A stretch of 64,000 bases of DNA from Pseudanabaena sp. ABRG5-3 (GCF_003967015.1 NZ_AP017560.1:1550001-1614000), one strand, 5' to 3'. Counted from the stretch's first letter, positions 49,663-59,492 are shown. Notes: generated from the sequence alone by a model not told the origin. Translations and numbers: made by a program.

Positions 49663-51105
49663 TCAAGCTTCAATAATTTTCTTCAATACTGTCACCTTAC
49701 GTTTGATGTCAGATTCATCCTTCATTTTATCCAACTTTCCTTTATACTTCTCTATACTGTCAAGTAGCTCCTTAACTGCTGCCATTGAAACTTTGTTTTT
49801 TAGCATCTCCATTAACTCTCGAAACTTTTGCTGACACAAGGGATGTTGAAGACGACTTGAAATATTTAAATCACTAAAAGATAAAATAGCTATCAAGGAT
49901 TGACTGGAATCAAGCTGATCTAGTAAAGATGTATAAATAGATTCCGCATTCCAAGCAATGCCATTTCCATTAGTCAAAAAAACTTCAACTAAGCAAAGAA
50001 TATATTCTCTGTTTACTTCCACAGGAACTTTTCCTGTTTCACCAACAAGCCTTTGCAACTGTCTAGCAAAGGGTGGTTCATTGTAGAAATTATTACCACC
50101 TCTGTGAGAGAGGAGTAGATTCTCAATTGCGGTTTGCACTTCTGCGGCTCTAATACCATCAGGTATATAAGAGAGTCCAGAAACTATTTCAAGAAATTCA
50201 CGAGAAAGGTCTTGCTTCTCTTTATCGTTGTTTGCAATAAATCTTGCATACTTAGTGCCGAACTGTTGCCTAGAATCCTCATCAAGACGTTCCCAAAGAT
50301 AAGGAACAAGAAGCCGAACATTTTGTCTGGTTTGAGAATTAGTGTCTTGTTGTGTATAAATGCCGAAAAGACCTTGAGCTAGAGTGTTCACTTTTTCTCT
50401 AGGAAGATTTGCAAAGAAAACAGCTATTTGTTTTGCTTCTATTTCAGAAATCTTATTTGTTTTGATGTTTGCAAGAAGCTGCTTAATTTCAGTAACAACA
50501 TTAGATAAAGGAAGTGTAATTACCTCAATAACACAAGTTTCCAACATCTCTATAAGCTGTAAACCAGTAATTTGGTGTTGATTAGGATGAGCAGCACTTG
50601 CCCAATTACGCATATACCTTATTCGATCAAGATGACTAAATCCAAACTCTGAAATAAGACCAATCTCGTAAGCGCCTTTTATAAGAGAACTATCATCAAT
50701 TTTGACAAGATCTTCTTCAGTATTGAGCTTTTTTCGCTTGTCAGAACTACTCCCAACCGCAGCATCATAGAAATAAGCTAAGTCATATTGAGAAACTCTT
50801 CTCCGTAACTCATAAATCGTTTCATCCCATAAATAATTTAGGGCAGCGTCAAATAAACCTGATGCCGCCGCCGCAATAAATTTAGAAATGTATATAGATC
50901 TTTGTCTTTGTTCCAGATCTATTCTTTCTATAACATCTTCAACATTTCTGAAGACTCTTAATCTTTCACTGACTTGGACTAAAACTTGACTTGTTGGCAA
51001 TCCGTATTGATCAATAAATTCAAGGAGTCCATCTTCAAACTGCTTAATTTGTGACGAGTATTGTGAAGATGGTACAAGATTACTGTCCTTATATTGATCA
51101 TTCAT
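49663..51105 (-). CDS. 480-aa protein with HEPN-like R-x6-H motif, unknown function
   Basis: I do not recognise a named family. The helical N-terminal half (residues 30-215) contains RNWASAAHPN, giving Arg166-x6-His173, the R-x4-6-H signature of HEPN nuclease-like domains, after a region FIAAAASGLFDAALNYLWDETIYELR that fits the preceding helices. The C-terminal half (220-480) is helical and repeat-like, without known catalytic motifs. The ATG at 51105 has GGA 7 nt upstream; the frame extends to 51162 only through a TTG. No partner gene is adjacent. It is flanked by the HIP1-unit array and a gene-poor stretch, in a toxin-antitoxin-rich region. Confidence 0.6.
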   Translation of the reverse strand: MNDQYKDSNLVPSSQYSSQIKQFEDGLLEFIDQYGLPTSQVLVQVSERLRVFRNVEDVIERIDLEQRQRSIYISKFIAAAASGLFDAALNYLWDETIYELRRRVSQYDLAYFYDAAVGSSSDKRKKLNTEEDLVKIDDSSLIKGAYEIGLISEFGFSHLDRIRYMRNWASAAHPNQHQITGLQLIEMLETCVIEVITLPLSNVVTEIKQLLANIKTNKISEIEAKQIAVFFANLPREKVNTLAQGLFGIYTQQDTNSQTRQNVRLLVPYLWERLDEDSRQQFGTKYARFIANNDKEKQDLSREFLEIVSGLSYIPDGIRAAEVQTAIENLLLSHRGGNNFYNEPPFARQLQRLVGETGKVPVEVNREYILCLVEVFLTNGNGIAWNAESIYTSLLDQLDSSQSLIAILSFSDLNISSRLQHPLCQQKFRELMEMLKNKVSMAAVKELLDSIEKYKGKLDKMKDESDIKRKVTVLKKIIEA

Positions 51106-51324
51106 ATTCCATTTTACTGTTTTATGTGATTGGCATATCAGTTTTAAGGTTCTTTTTTGCAATCTTTGTTGCCAAAAAACTTTGTATTTATACTATGATA
51201 TATCATGTTTTACACTTAATATTGTAAGATTTTTGTCAGATTCGATTTATTTTTTATGAATGTTCGCTGTCTGCTGTTTTCGGTAATAAATAGCGTAGGA
51301 ATCGACTAACTCATCAAAATACTA

Positions 51325-51603
51325 TCAAGAAACCTCACTCAAAGCCTCACGAATCACATCATCACTCACACCGTGGCGCTTTAGACTCTCAATAAACATA
51401 GACACAGTATCTCCTTCTAACTTCTCAAGATCCGCACGAAGCCGTTGACCAATATAAGCACGCACCAAAGGCTGATATCCCGAAAAACCTAATAGTGGCG
51501 CAACTTTTTTCAAATCTTCAATCACATCTTCAGGAATACGGATAGTAACCGTTGTCATCGGACGATTTTTATCCAATCTTTGTTTTAAAGCTTCAGACCT
51601 CAT
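51325..51603 (-). CDS. ribbon-helix-helix antitoxin-like protein
   Basis: A 92-aa protein with MTTVTIRIPEDVIEDLKKVAPLLGF, a CopG/ribbon-helix-helix start, then a helix LVRAYIGQRLRADLEKLE. AAGGAG lies 10 nt before the ATG at 51603. It belongs to the antitoxin class that usually follows BrnT-type toxins; the toxin here is reduced to a 23-codon tail overlapping its start. It is therefore an orphan. Confidence 0.78.
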   Translation of the reverse strand: MRSEALKQRLDKNRPMTTVTIRIPEDVIEDLKKVAPLLGFSGYQPLVRAYIGQRLRADLEKLEGDTVSMFIESLKRHGVSDDVIREALSEVS

Positions 51604-51664
51604 AATATTCACGCTCCTTACGGGTTACTTTCCTTGCTGTAATAATGTAAATTACGCCGTAGTT
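51593..51664 (-). pseudogene. C-terminal remnant of a BrnT-type toxin
   Basis: Directly upstream of the antitoxin, the minus strand reads NYGVIYIITARKVTRKERE then YYEV and a stop that overlaps the antitoxin ATG. ITARKVTRKERE matches the BrnT C-terminal signature (compare IISARRANRHEQRK in the intact toxin at 36508). The rest of the toxin has been lost. The remnant begins right after the stop of the DUF5615 gene in the same frame. Confidence 0.7.
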
Positions 51665-51997
51665 TTATGCTAAAGCAAGCAGTGATAAATACTTGTCTTG
51701 GTAGAATAAGTCGATCGCCTCAAAATCTCTTCTTAGAAGTCTTTCTACCTGTGAAGTTGAACAGTTTCCAAGCCGAATCCAAATAACTTTCGGTGGATTT
51801 CCAAACACTAAGCTGAGGTCGTGCATATCGGAGTCTTTCGAGACAATTATCAAATCATTAGACTTAGCATAATCCCAAACTATGGGATCGACAGTTGATT
51901 TCATATCAACGTCTCGAACATGTAGCGAATTTGGGAAAATGTCAGCCAAACGGCTCGGCAACTTTGGAGACAGATTTTCATCAAAAAGTAACTTCAT
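51665..51997 (-). CDS. DUF5615 PIN-like toxin
   Basis: A 110-aa Mut7-C/PIN-like protein: KLLFDENLSPKL with the first acidic residues, then DLIIVSKDSDMHDL and VIWIRLGN. These are the acidic positions of the PIN-type RNase fold. Its start overlaps the DUF433 stop by 4 bp. DUF433 and DUF5615 together form a known predicted toxin-antitoxin pair in cyanobacteria. Confidence 0.85.
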   Translation of the reverse strand: MKLLFDENLSPKLPSRLADIFPNSLHVRDVDMKSTVDPIVWDYAKSNDLIIVSKDSDMHDLSLVFGNPPKVIWIRLGNCSTSQVERLLRRDFEAIDLFYQDKYLSLLALA

Positions 51998-52224
51998 GCT
52001 GATATCGGTACTGTCATAAACCGACGCTCGCGGTCAGCCGCGTATGCAATACAGGCTTTAAAATCTTCTCGCGTTAGATCTGGAAAATCCTCAAGTATTT
52101 CTGCTTCGGTCATATCAGAAGCCAAGTATTCAAGCACTTCATAAACTGTAATTCGCAAACCACGCACACAAGGCTTACCACCTCGCTTATTTGGCTCAAT
52201 TGTGATGTAATTTCGGTAGTTCAT
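51994..52224 (-). CDS. DUF433 antitoxin-like protein
   Basis: A 76-aa helix-turn-helix protein: ITIEPNKRGGKPCVRGLRITVYEVLEYLASDMTEAEIL is the DUF433 signature. It precedes the DUF5615 gene with a 4-bp overlap, so the antitoxin comes first. It probably represses the operon. Confidence 0.88.
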   Translation of the reverse strand: MNYRNYITIEPNKRGGKPCVRGLRITVYEVLEYLASDMTEAEILEDFPDLTREDFKACIAYAADRERRFMTVPISA

Positions 52225-52233
52225 ACTAGTAGT

Positions 52234-52614
52234 TTATAGATTAAGTGTAATGATTTGCAAAATCTCCTCAAACTTAACTGGCTGATACGGCAGTACAAAA
52301 TTTTCATCACCTTCATGCAAATGATGAGGATAAGTTTCAATCTCAGGATGATGAGCAGCATTATCCCAACGTTTAATAAATTTCCCATCAACACTTTGCC
52401 AATGAAAACTGTATTTAATCACCTCAACCCTATCTGATTGAATTTCAAAAAACTCAAACATTTCTAAAAGGCTATCATCTTGTAAAGTCAGCCGATAGCG
52501 CCATAAACCTTTATTGCCCTGTGCATCTTCTCTAAGAATGCTAAAACTTTTCACTGCTGGGCAAAGAGCTATTAATGACTTTATTAAAGCTAAATAATCT
52601 TCGGCAATCATCAC
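52234..52614 (-). CDS. TumE-type toxin (DUF6516 family)
   Basis: A 126-aa protein with GLWRYRLTLQDDSLLEMFEFFEI, YSFHWQSVDGKFIKRWDNAAHHPEI and HLHEGDENFVLP, which is the pattern of the TumE family. Its start overlaps the downstream end of the partner gene by 4 bp. The partner and order fit TumE/TumA-type modules. The mode of action is not evident from sequence. Confidence 0.8.
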   Translation of the reverse strand: MMIAEDYLALIKSLIALCPAVKSFSILREDAQGNKGLWRYRLTLQDDSLLEMFEFFEIQSDRVEVIKYSFHWQSVDGKFIKRWDNAAHHPEIETYPHHLHEGDENFVLPYQPVKFEEILQIITLNL

Positions 52615-52910
52615 AATGCTTGCTCTAGCTTACTAATCTTAACCAAGAGATCCTTTCGCAACTCACATAAACTAAACCACTCAAACAGATCCATCTCATC
52701 CCCTAATGCTCCTGACTCAAATTGTTCTTGAAACTGATTAGAATCGAGCCTGTAGCTCTGTTCAAACTTGCTAATATCACGGTCATAAACAGCTAATTTC
52801 TGCCGATGACGATTTAACATTACACTGAGTAATTGGCTCAGAATCCGATCTAACTCATTGCGATCGCTACAATTTGCACTAAGTAGCTCTAATTTGTCTA
52901 ATGTATTCAT
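52611..52910 (-). CDS. TumA-type antitoxin partner
   Basis: A 99-aa helical protein, partner of the DUF6516 gene. It has LDKLELLSANCSDRNELDRILSQLLSVML and a C-terminal coiled region ending SKLEQAL, with an acidic core. Its 3' end overlaps the TumE-like start by 4 bp. Identification rests largely on the neighbour. Confidence 0.72.
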   Translation of the reverse strand: MNTLDKLELLSANCSDRNELDRILSQLLSVMLNRHRQKLAVYDRDISKFEQSYRLDSNQFQEQFESGALGDEMDLFEWFSLCELRKDLLVKISKLEQAL

Positions 52911-52981
52911 GGCGTATACACATAACTAAACTTAGATTGACATAGCCTTTTTAACATTATATCAACAGTAATTTTTCCTAT

Positions 52982-53011
52982 AAAAAAGGCGGCGCTTGCG
53001 CCGCCTTTTTT
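52982..53011 (-). terminator. terminator of chlH
   Basis: A6-GGCGGCGC and GCGCCGCC-T6 form a perfect stem around TT, 5 bp beyond the chlH stop. The A/T runs would also terminate transcription on the plus strand. Confidence 0.88.
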
Positions 53012-53016
53012 GATTT

Positions 53017-56000
53017 TTACTCTACACCTTCAATACGGTCTTCGAGTTCTTGATATAGCTCACGCAATCTATCCAAATTCTCTTCACTGGTTTCCCAATA
53101 GCCGCGACCATTGACTTCTAGCAAAGTACCAACAATCTTACGGAACGAATTGGGGTTGAGATTTTTGAGGCGATCGCACATCTCTTTATCGTTCACATAG
53201 ACATCATTGACATCTTCATAAACCCAGTTATCCACTGCTCCAGCCGTGGCCGACCAGCCCATCGTGTTCACAAGGCGTTTGGAGATTTCGCGCACACCTT
53301 CATAACCACTCTTGAGCATTCCCTCATACCATTTAGGATTGAGGATTTTGGTGCGGGTATCGAGGCGGACGGTCTCAGTTAGGGTGCGAACTTGAGCATT
53401 AGCTGTAGTGGTGTCAGCGATGAAGGAGGCAGGCTTTTTGCCATCTTTACGGAGACTGCCAACGAGCTTAGTAGGGTCAGAGTCGAAGTAGTGGGATACA
53501 TCGGTGAGACTGATTTCGGAAGAGTCCAAGTTTTGGAAAGTCATGTCAACAGTCTTCAGTGAGGCTTCGTAAAGCTGACGCTGTTGGGTGTTGCTGACGG
53601 AACCACCAAAGGCGAAGGACTTGCGCGATAGATACATCTGTTGCAATTCTTCTTCGTTTTCCCATGTGCTGTTTTCCACAGCGAGGTTGACGTTAGAGGA
53701 ATAGGAACCCGATGAGTTACTGAAGACGCGAGTTGCGGCTTGATTGATGGTTAAGCCAAACTCTTCTGCTTGGGCGATCGCGTGTTTCCTTACAAAGTTC
53801 ATTTCCAAAGGCTCATCGGCTTCGGCTGCCATACGCACGGCGCGATCGATCAAGTCCATTTGGTTAACGAACAGGTCTCGGAATACGCCAGAGCAGTTAA
53901 CGACAACATCGACGCGAGGACGACCCAACTCTTCGAGGGGAATCAATTCCAAACGGTTGACACGACCGAGAGCATCGGGCATAGGTTTCACGCCGATCAT
54001 GCAGAGAACTTGAGCGAGGGATTCACCGTAAGTTTTGATGTTGTCGGTTCCCCAGAGAACAACGGCGATCGTTTCAGGATAGACACCATTGTTATCTTGA
54101 CGTTGACGCTCTAAGAGGCGATCGACTACAGTTTTCGCGGCTTGCACTGCGGCACTCGTCGGAATCGAGTTAGGGTCGAGGGCGTGCATATTCTTGCCAG
54201 TGGGCAGCACTAAAGGATTACGGATTGGGTCACCACCGGGGCTGGGGGTAATGTAATCGCCTTCGAGAGCTTTGATTAAGCCGCCAAGTTCATTGTCAGC
54301 GACAATCTGCTTGAGACAGAACTCTAGGAATTCAAAGAGAGGTTTGATGTCATCTTTATTGATATTGGCATAGCCTGCTTCTTGGAAAACTTCAATCCAA
54401 GGCTCAGTTTTACCCATTCTAAAGAAGTTGAGAACTGAGAGCTTAGAAACTCTGCCATCGTCATCAGCCTTAGCTTTGACCAATGCACCTACGGCTTTAT
54501 TCGCTAAAGCACGGATGTTTGCCAAGAGTTCCACATCGGCGTAAATACCCTTGTCGCTGGATTTGTAAAGCTGTTCGATATCGCGTCCGATTGCTTCGCA
54601 AATGATCCGCAACAGAGACTTCATGTTGTCTTCGGGGCGATCAAAGCTGGCGATGCTGGTCAACACGTCGGTAACATCCTCAACTTTAGGAGGTTCACCA
54701 ACAACGTGCAGACCGCAAGGAAGAACGCGGGACTCGATTTCCATCAGCTTGTTGTAAACCTGACCGATCACGTTATCGCGTTCCTCAAGGGACATATCCT
54801 TGGCATCTTGGTCTGGAAGTTCTACATCCTTATCGAGATTGACCAAGCGTACTTTGTCCATGATCGTATTGGTGATTTGCACACCACGACCACCGAGGCG
54901 CAGATCCTTGTAGGAAGCAATCAATTCGCTTAGTTCTTGCAAGTTACGGCTCAAGCCTGCATTTTCGGGCGCAGGAGTGATGTAGCTGATGATCGTGGCA
55001 TAACCGCGACGCTTAGCGATCGTGGCTTCTGAGGGGTTGTTTACGGCGTAGTAATAGATATTGGGCAAAGCGCCAATCAAACTATCGGGATAGCAATCAC
55101 CCGACATACCCACTTGCTTACCAGGCATGAATTCCATTGAGCCATGAGTACCGAAGTGGAGAACAGCATCGGCTCCCCAGATATGATTGAGGTAGGTGTA
55201 GTAAGCAACAAAGCCGTGATGGGGTGAGGCGGATTTGCTGAATAGCAAGCGCATAGGGTCACCTTCATAGCCAAAGGTGGGCTGTACGCCTACAAAGATA
55301 TTTCCATATTGCTTCCCGTAAATGATCAAGTTCTGACCATCGGAATTGAGATGTCCGGGAGCAGCCCCCCATTGCTCGATAATGCGATCGACGTAGGGAG
55401 TATGCGCCTCATACTCAGGCACGGACATCTTGTAAGCAACGTTTAATTCTGGACTGCCAACCATTGCTTCAGGGTTATGCAAAATTTCCGACATCATGTC
55501 GTGAGATGTCTTGGGTAATCCTTGGACATCGTAACCATTGTTGCCGAGAGCTTCTACGACCTTGTGAATGGAAGAGAATACATCCAAATAGGCGGCAGTT
55601 CCAATATTGCCCTTATCAGGAGGGAAGCTGAAGATTGTAATCGCGAGTTTCTTTTGATGGCGAGGCTTGCGGCGGAGGTTTGCCCATTTGATCGCACGGT
55701 TAGCGATAGTTTCGAGGCGATCGCCTAAAGCATGGGAACGACCAGTCATGCTATCGCGACCCGAAAGCACAATCGGATCGAGTCCACCGTCTAGCTCTGG
55801 TAAGGCAACTTGAAGCGCAACTTGCACAGGATGCAAACCAAGATCGCTATCTTGCCATTCTTCCGTAGTTTGGAAGACGAGGGGCAGGGCTACCATGTAG
55901 GGACGATTCAGCTTTTCGAGAGCTTCGATCGCTTTTGGATGATCTTGTTTAGCGGGCCCCCCAACGAGAGCAAACCCTGTCAATGAAACCACACTATCGA

Positions 56001-57021
56001 CGATCGCCCGATCCTTTTGCTTAGGATCATAGAAATACTCTTCAACTGCTTTCGAGAAATCTAAGCCCCCATTGAATACAGAAATCACTCTAGCCCCTAG
56101 TGATTCCAGTTCCTGCACCATCGCCACATAATGCGCGTCGTCACCAGTAACAAGGTGAGTACGCGCCATGAGCAGACCCACGCAAGGCGCAAGAGGATCT
56201 TTCATGTCATCGGGAATATCGGTACGGGCGTTATACCAATCCAAATATTCAGCCGTATTCTCGAACATTTTCGGAGCGAGAGGATGCCATAGCCCCATGT
56301 CCAAATAGGTGACAGGATCTTTAATAATTAGCGGAGCCGAACCATTCTCTTTAGCTCTTGCCTTGACGCTAGGCAAATAATTTTGCGCCAACATTAACAG
56401 GAAGTTTTCCAGATTTTCCGTAGATCCCCCAAGCCAATATTGGAAGCTCAGCATGAAGTTACGAGCATCTTGGGCCTTATCCATCGGCATATATTTGAGA
56501 ATCTTGGGCAGGGTCTGCACGACCTTGAGCATACTGTCTTGGAAAGAACTGCCCGATTTCTCTTTACGCTTCCGCATGAACTGGGCGATCGCACTCTTGG
56601 ACTGCCCTAGGTTTTCCATACTAAAGCTGCCCATCTTATTGAGGCGCATCACCTCTGGCATTGATGGGAATACTACACAAGCGGATAGGCGATCGCGATG
56701 GGGTGTAACTGCTTGAGCAATTTTCGTAGCAAGATCATCAATAAAAATCAAAGACGCGATAAAAATATCCGCCTCAGCAATATCTTCTTTAAAAACCTCG
56801 TAATTTTCTGGGCTACGAAGCTCCTCAATTAAATAACCACTTACCTCGATCGCTAGGTTGGGGTTGTTTTTATTAATGGACTTTACAGCCGCCGACATAG
56901 CGCTCTGATATTGAGGTTCAAGCACTACATAGACCAACTTCATTAAGACCCGACCCTGTAGATTTTCGGGAATGATACGTCTACTAGATAATGTTGCGAT
57001 CGGTGGCACAGAAGTGAACAT
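53017..57021 (-). CDS. chlH: magnesium chelatase subunit H
   Basis: The porphyrin-binding subunit that, with ChlI and ChlD, inserts Mg2+ into protoporphyrin IX, the first committed step to chlorophyll. The 1334 aa match ChlH rather than CobN. It starts with the DUF3479-type N-terminal domain ([17 protein letters not shown], residues 27-43) and contains the large CobN/Mg-chelatase region, including [19 protein letters not shown]. Start ATG at 57021. A perfect HLR1 box lies 191 bp upstream, suggesting light control. Confidence 0.96.
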   Translation of the reverse strand: MFTSVPPIATLSSRRIIPENLQGRVLMKLVYVVLEPQYQSAMSAAVKSINKNNPNLAIEVSGYLIEELRSPENYEVFKEDIAEADIFIASLIFIDDLATKIAQAVTPHRDRLSACVVFPSMPEVMRLNKMGSFSMENLGQSKSAIAQFMRKRKEKSGSSFQDSMLKVVQTLPKILKYMPMDKAQDARNFMLSFQYWLGGSTENLENFLLMLAQNYLPSVKARAKENGSAPLIIKDPVTYLDMGLWHPLAPKMFENTAEYLDWYNARTDIPDDMKDPLAPCVGLLMARTHLVTGDDAHYVAMVQELESLGARVISVFNGGLDFSKAVEEYFYDPKQKDRAIVDSVVSLTGFALVGGPAKQDHPKAIEALEKLNRPYMVALPLVFQTTEEWQDSDLGLHPVQVALQVALPELDGGLDPIVLSGRDSMTGRSHALGDRLETIANRAIKWANLRRKPRHQKKLAITIFSFPPDKGNIGTAAYLDVFSSIHKVVEALGNNGYDVQGLPKTSHDMMSEILHNPEAMVGSPELNVAYKMSVPEYEAHTPYVDRIIEQWGAAPGHLNSDGQNLIIYGKQYGNIFVGVQPTFGYEGDPMRLLFSKSASPHHGFVAYYTYLNHIWGADAVLHFGTHGSMEFMPGKQVGMSGDCYPDSLIGALPNIYYYAVNNPSEATIAKRRGYATIISYITPAPENAGLSRNLQELSELIASYKDLRLGGRGVQITNTIMDKVRLVNLDKDVELPDQDAKDMSLEERDNVIGQVYNKLMEIESRVLPCGLHVVGEPPKVEDVTDVLTSIASFDRPEDNMKSLLRIICEAIGRDIEQLYKSSDKGIYADVELLANIRALANKAVGALVKAKADDDGRVSKLSVLNFFRMGKTEPWIEVFQEAGYANINKDDIKPLFEFLEFCLKQIVADNELGGLIKALEGDYITPSPGGDPIRNPLVLPTGKNMHALDPNSIPTSAAVQAAKTVVDRLLERQRQDNNGVYPETIAVVLWGTDNIKTYGESLAQVLCMIGVKPMPDALGRVNRLELIPLEELGRPRVDVVVNCSGVFRDLFVNQMDLIDRAVRMAAEADEPLEMNFVRKHAIAQAEEFGLTINQAATRVFSNSSGSYSSNVNLAVENSTWENEEELQQMYLSRKSFAFGGSVSNTQQRQLYEASLKTVDMTFQNLDSSEISLTDVSHYFDSDPTKLVGSLRKDGKKPASFIADTTTANAQVRTLTETVRLDTRTKILNPKWYEGMLKSGYEGVREISKRLVNTMGWSATAGAVDNWVYEDVNDVYVNDKEMCDRLKNLNPNSFRKIVGTLLEVNGRGYWETSEENLDRLRELYQELEDRIEGVE

Positions 57022-57095
57022 GCAGTCTCCTTAAATTACTGTCCTGATTTTTGGGGGATTTTATATATTGCGTTTGGTTATGTGTTGCTCAAACT

Positions 57096-57113
57096 GTTAC
57101 ATAGTGCAACAAT
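57096..57113 (+). promoter_or_regulatory. degenerate HLR1-like site near chlH
   Basis: GTTACATA-GT-GCAACAAT has a perfect first half and 6 of 8 matches in the second, in the same orientation as the perfect site 99 bp away. It is 75 bp upstream of the chlH start. Confidence 0.3.
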
Positions 57114-57211
57114 TTGCAATTAAAGATTTATACCTATTCACTATTTAATACCAGACAACCATTGCCGTGGTTGATTTTGGGCAATAAATGCAATAATTTG
57201 AAATTGATTTG

Positions 57212-57229
57212 TTTACATTCCGTTACATT
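57212..57229 (+). promoter_or_regulatory. HLR1 (RpaB-binding) consensus site between chlH and tic20-like gene
   Basis: TTTACATT-CC-GTTACATT fits the published HLR1 consensus (G/T)TTACA(A/T)(A/T)-NN-(G/T)TTACA(A/T)(A/T) at every position. It lies between divergent chlH and the first Tic20-like gene. A reversed half site, AATGTAAA, follows at 57251-57258. Confidence 0.65.
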
Positions 57230-57352
57230 TCTTAAGCTTAATGGCGGCAAAATGTAAACATTTCTTAAATATCTTATATGTTGCGGGCTCTCATTTGTGA
57301 GTCTGTGATCGCTATAATGCCAGTAAATGCCCTGAACTCAAAGGAAATCTTT

Positions 57353-57862
57353 ATGAATTGGCAGCAAGCTGCAACACCATTACATCGCTTTTATAGTTGC
57401 TTGCCCTATCTCTTGCCCATGTCGGCAGGTGTGATTTATGGAGCCGTTTTATTTCAACAGTTCCCCTTGCTTATCCTTCCATTTATTCCTTTCATTTGGC
57501 TCTATAGCAATGTGCTGTCATTCCCACTAGTGCCTTTTCTGGGATTAACAGGCGAGTTTTTCTTATTTATGGGCTTATATTTTTTGGTAGTCAGAGATGC
57601 CCGTATTCCTCGGTTTATTCGCTTTAACACCATGCAAGCATTATTAATGCAAATTGTCTTGTTTATTGGTCAGATTCTCTTCCAATTCCTCGAACAGTTA
57701 TCAAGTAATTCTTTGCCATCCATAATCAGTGCAATTTTTGCTAACACAATGTTTATTGGAGTAATGCTATTAACTGGATATGCGATTTATCAAAGTATTA
57801 AAGGTGAATATTCGGATATTCCTACACTTTCGCAAGCCGCATCATTTCAGTGCGAGGTGTAA
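57353..57862 (+). CDS. Tic20-family membrane protein, copy 1
   Basis: A 169-aa protein with four hydrophobic segments (about residues 16-40, 43-62, 70-88 and 100-150). LYSCLPYLLPMSAGVIYG-like start (LPYLLPMS) and RFIRFNTMQALLMQI are Tic20 signatures. Cyanobacterial Tic20 homologues lie in the plasma or thylakoid membrane; the plastid protein is part of the import channel. ATG at 57353 with AAGGAAATCTTT upstream is chosen; the frame is open upstream but unsupported. The next gene overlaps none and follows after 2 bp. Confidence 0.88.
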   Translation: MNWQQAATPLHRFYSCLPYLLPMSAGVIYGAVLFQQFPLLILPFIPFIWLYSNVLSFPLVPFLGLTGEFFLFMGLYFLVVRDARIPRFIRFNTMQALLMQIVLFIGQILFQFLEQLSSNSLPSIISAIFANTMFIGVMLLTGYAIYQSIKGEYSDIPTLSQAASFQCEV

Positions 57863-57864
57863 AA

Positions 57865-58368
57865 ATGGTACGGCGTAGTTCGGTCGATTATTTAGATAGG
57901 CTTTATGCCAGTTTGCCTTACATATTACCAATTACTGCTGTGGTATTATTTGGGGCATTTTTGTTCGAGCAGTTTCCCCCATTAGCAACAATTTTTACGC
58001 CTGTTTTCTATTTATATAGAATTCTATCAATTTCAATTATTGATTTTATTTCAATTCGCTTTGTTGCTTGGTTTTGTGTATTTATTTTTGTAGTTAGAAG
58101 CTATAAAGTAAATCACTTTATCCGCTTTAATGCAATGCAGGCATTACTGCTAGATATTATTGTTGCTCTTGTGGGAGCCTTAACTGAGCTTTTATCCCTG
58201 ATTTTAGGGAAGCTAGCCTTTTTTCCCTTCATGCTTCAAATAATTGCTAGTGTTACATTCTTAGGGATCACAGCCGCATCTGTATATGGCATCTTTGAAT
58301 GTATCCGTGGCAAGTACGCTGATAAAATCCCTGTAATTTCTGATGTTAGCTATTCGCAAATACGCTAA
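57865..58368 (+). CDS. Tic20-family membrane protein, copy 2
   Basis: A 167-aa paralogue of the preceding gene. It shares LYASLPYILPITAVVLFGAFLFEQFPP and HFIRFNAMQALLLDI with the same four-segment layout, and ends with a similar GIFECIRGKYAD tail (GYAIYQSIKGEYSD in copy 1). ATG at 57865 has GAGG 7 nt before it. It is translated right after copy 1 and ends overlapping prmC (convergent) by 4 bp. Confidence 0.88.
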   Translation: MVRRSSVDYLDRLYASLPYILPITAVVLFGAFLFEQFPPLATIFTPVFYLYRILSISIIDFISIRFVAWFCVFIFVVRSYKVNHFIRFNAMQALLLDIIVALVGALTELLSLILGKLAFFPFMLQIIASVTFLGITAASVYGIFECIRGKYADKIPVISDVSYSQIR

Positions 58369-59231
58369 TTAAACTGAGCTGATATAAATCTTTCAATACC
58401 TGAGTAATCTTGATGTATTTGAATATTTTTATATTTGCCATTTATTTGTAAAAGCGATCGCACAATTTCCGCTTGACCTGCCATCATTTCGATAATCCAA
58501 AATCCGCCAGAAATTAAATATGCTGGTGCAGCATCTACTAATTCCCGAATGTCATCAAGTCCATCTTGACCACCATCAAGGGCTGAGTGTGGCTCATGAT
58601 TAGTTACTTCTGGCTGTAAATGTAAAACTTCATTGCTAGGAATATAGGGAGGATTAGAAACAATTCCTGCTAATTTGTTTTGCAGATTTAATTTCGCTAA
58701 TGGCTCAAACCAACTGCCATGATGAAATTTAATTTTCTGCGTATTTATATTGGCATTAATCTTGGCAATTTCTAAAGCAGATTCACTAAAGTCAACGGCA
58801 TGAATTTGGGCTTGGGGAAAATGCTGAGCTAAGGCGATCGCGATCGCGCCACTACCAGTTCCTAAATCTACCCATGTCCCATTTTGATAAATCTCATTTT
58901 GGCAATGCTCGGCAATAATATCAACGATTAATTCTGTTTCGGGACGGGGAATTAAGACTGCTGGAGTAACTTGTAACTCTAAATCGCGCCATGTTAATGA
59001 GCCTGCCAAATACTGCACAGGTAGGCGATCGCTTAATCTTTTTTGCCAGAGTTGATCGAGTTTAGTTAATAATTCAGGCGTAATTTTTTGCGTGATATTT
59101 GGCGATCGTAATCTTAGGGCTAATTTATCCAAATCAGTTAAACGTAAAACTAGCCAATCTAATTCATATATAGGTACGTCATACTGCTTTGCTGTATAAA
59201 TTTGGCGATCGTACCATTCCCAGAAATTCAT
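58365..59231 (-). CDS. prmC: peptide chain release factor N5-glutamine methyltransferase
   Basis: HemK/PrmC, which methylates the GGQ glutamine of RF1 and RF2. The SAM motif WVDLGTGSGAIAIALA is near residue 120 and the catalytic VSNPPYIPS (NPPY) near residue 190. The N-terminal helical domain binds the release factor; VLIPRPETELIVD precedes the SAM fold as usual. The 288-aa length fits. Confidence 0.93.
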   Translation of the reverse strand: MNFWEWYDRQIYTAKQYDVPIYELDWLVLRLTDLDKLALRLRSPNITQKITPELLTKLDQLWQKRLSDRLPVQYLAGSLTWRDLELQVTPAVLIPRPETELIVDIIAEHCQNEIYQNGTWVDLGTGSGAIAIALAQHFPQAQIHAVDFSESALEIAKINANINTQKIKFHHGSWFEPLAKLNLQNKLAGIVSNPPYIPSNEVLHLQPEVTNHEPHSALDGGQDGLDDIRELVDAAPAYLISGGFWIIEMMAGQAEIVRSLLQINGKYKNIQIHQDYSGIERFISAQFN

Positions 59232-59492
59232 AATTAACGGTAGTTCGAGATACAGATCAATTCTTAATAAAACGTGAGTTTGGGTTAAGTAGCAGAAGAT
59301 AAAGCCTATTCTATCTGTAAATCAGGCTTCTTGAGTTGGTGACACTAAGCCCACATGCGAAGTAACGCCAATCGCCCTCTGGTTTTGTGGCATTGCTAAG
59401 ACTGGTAATAGTTATAAATAATTCATCCGATCGCTAGATCAACCCAGATATGCTAGGCTATGTCATCTGTATAAGATTTGCCGATATCACGC

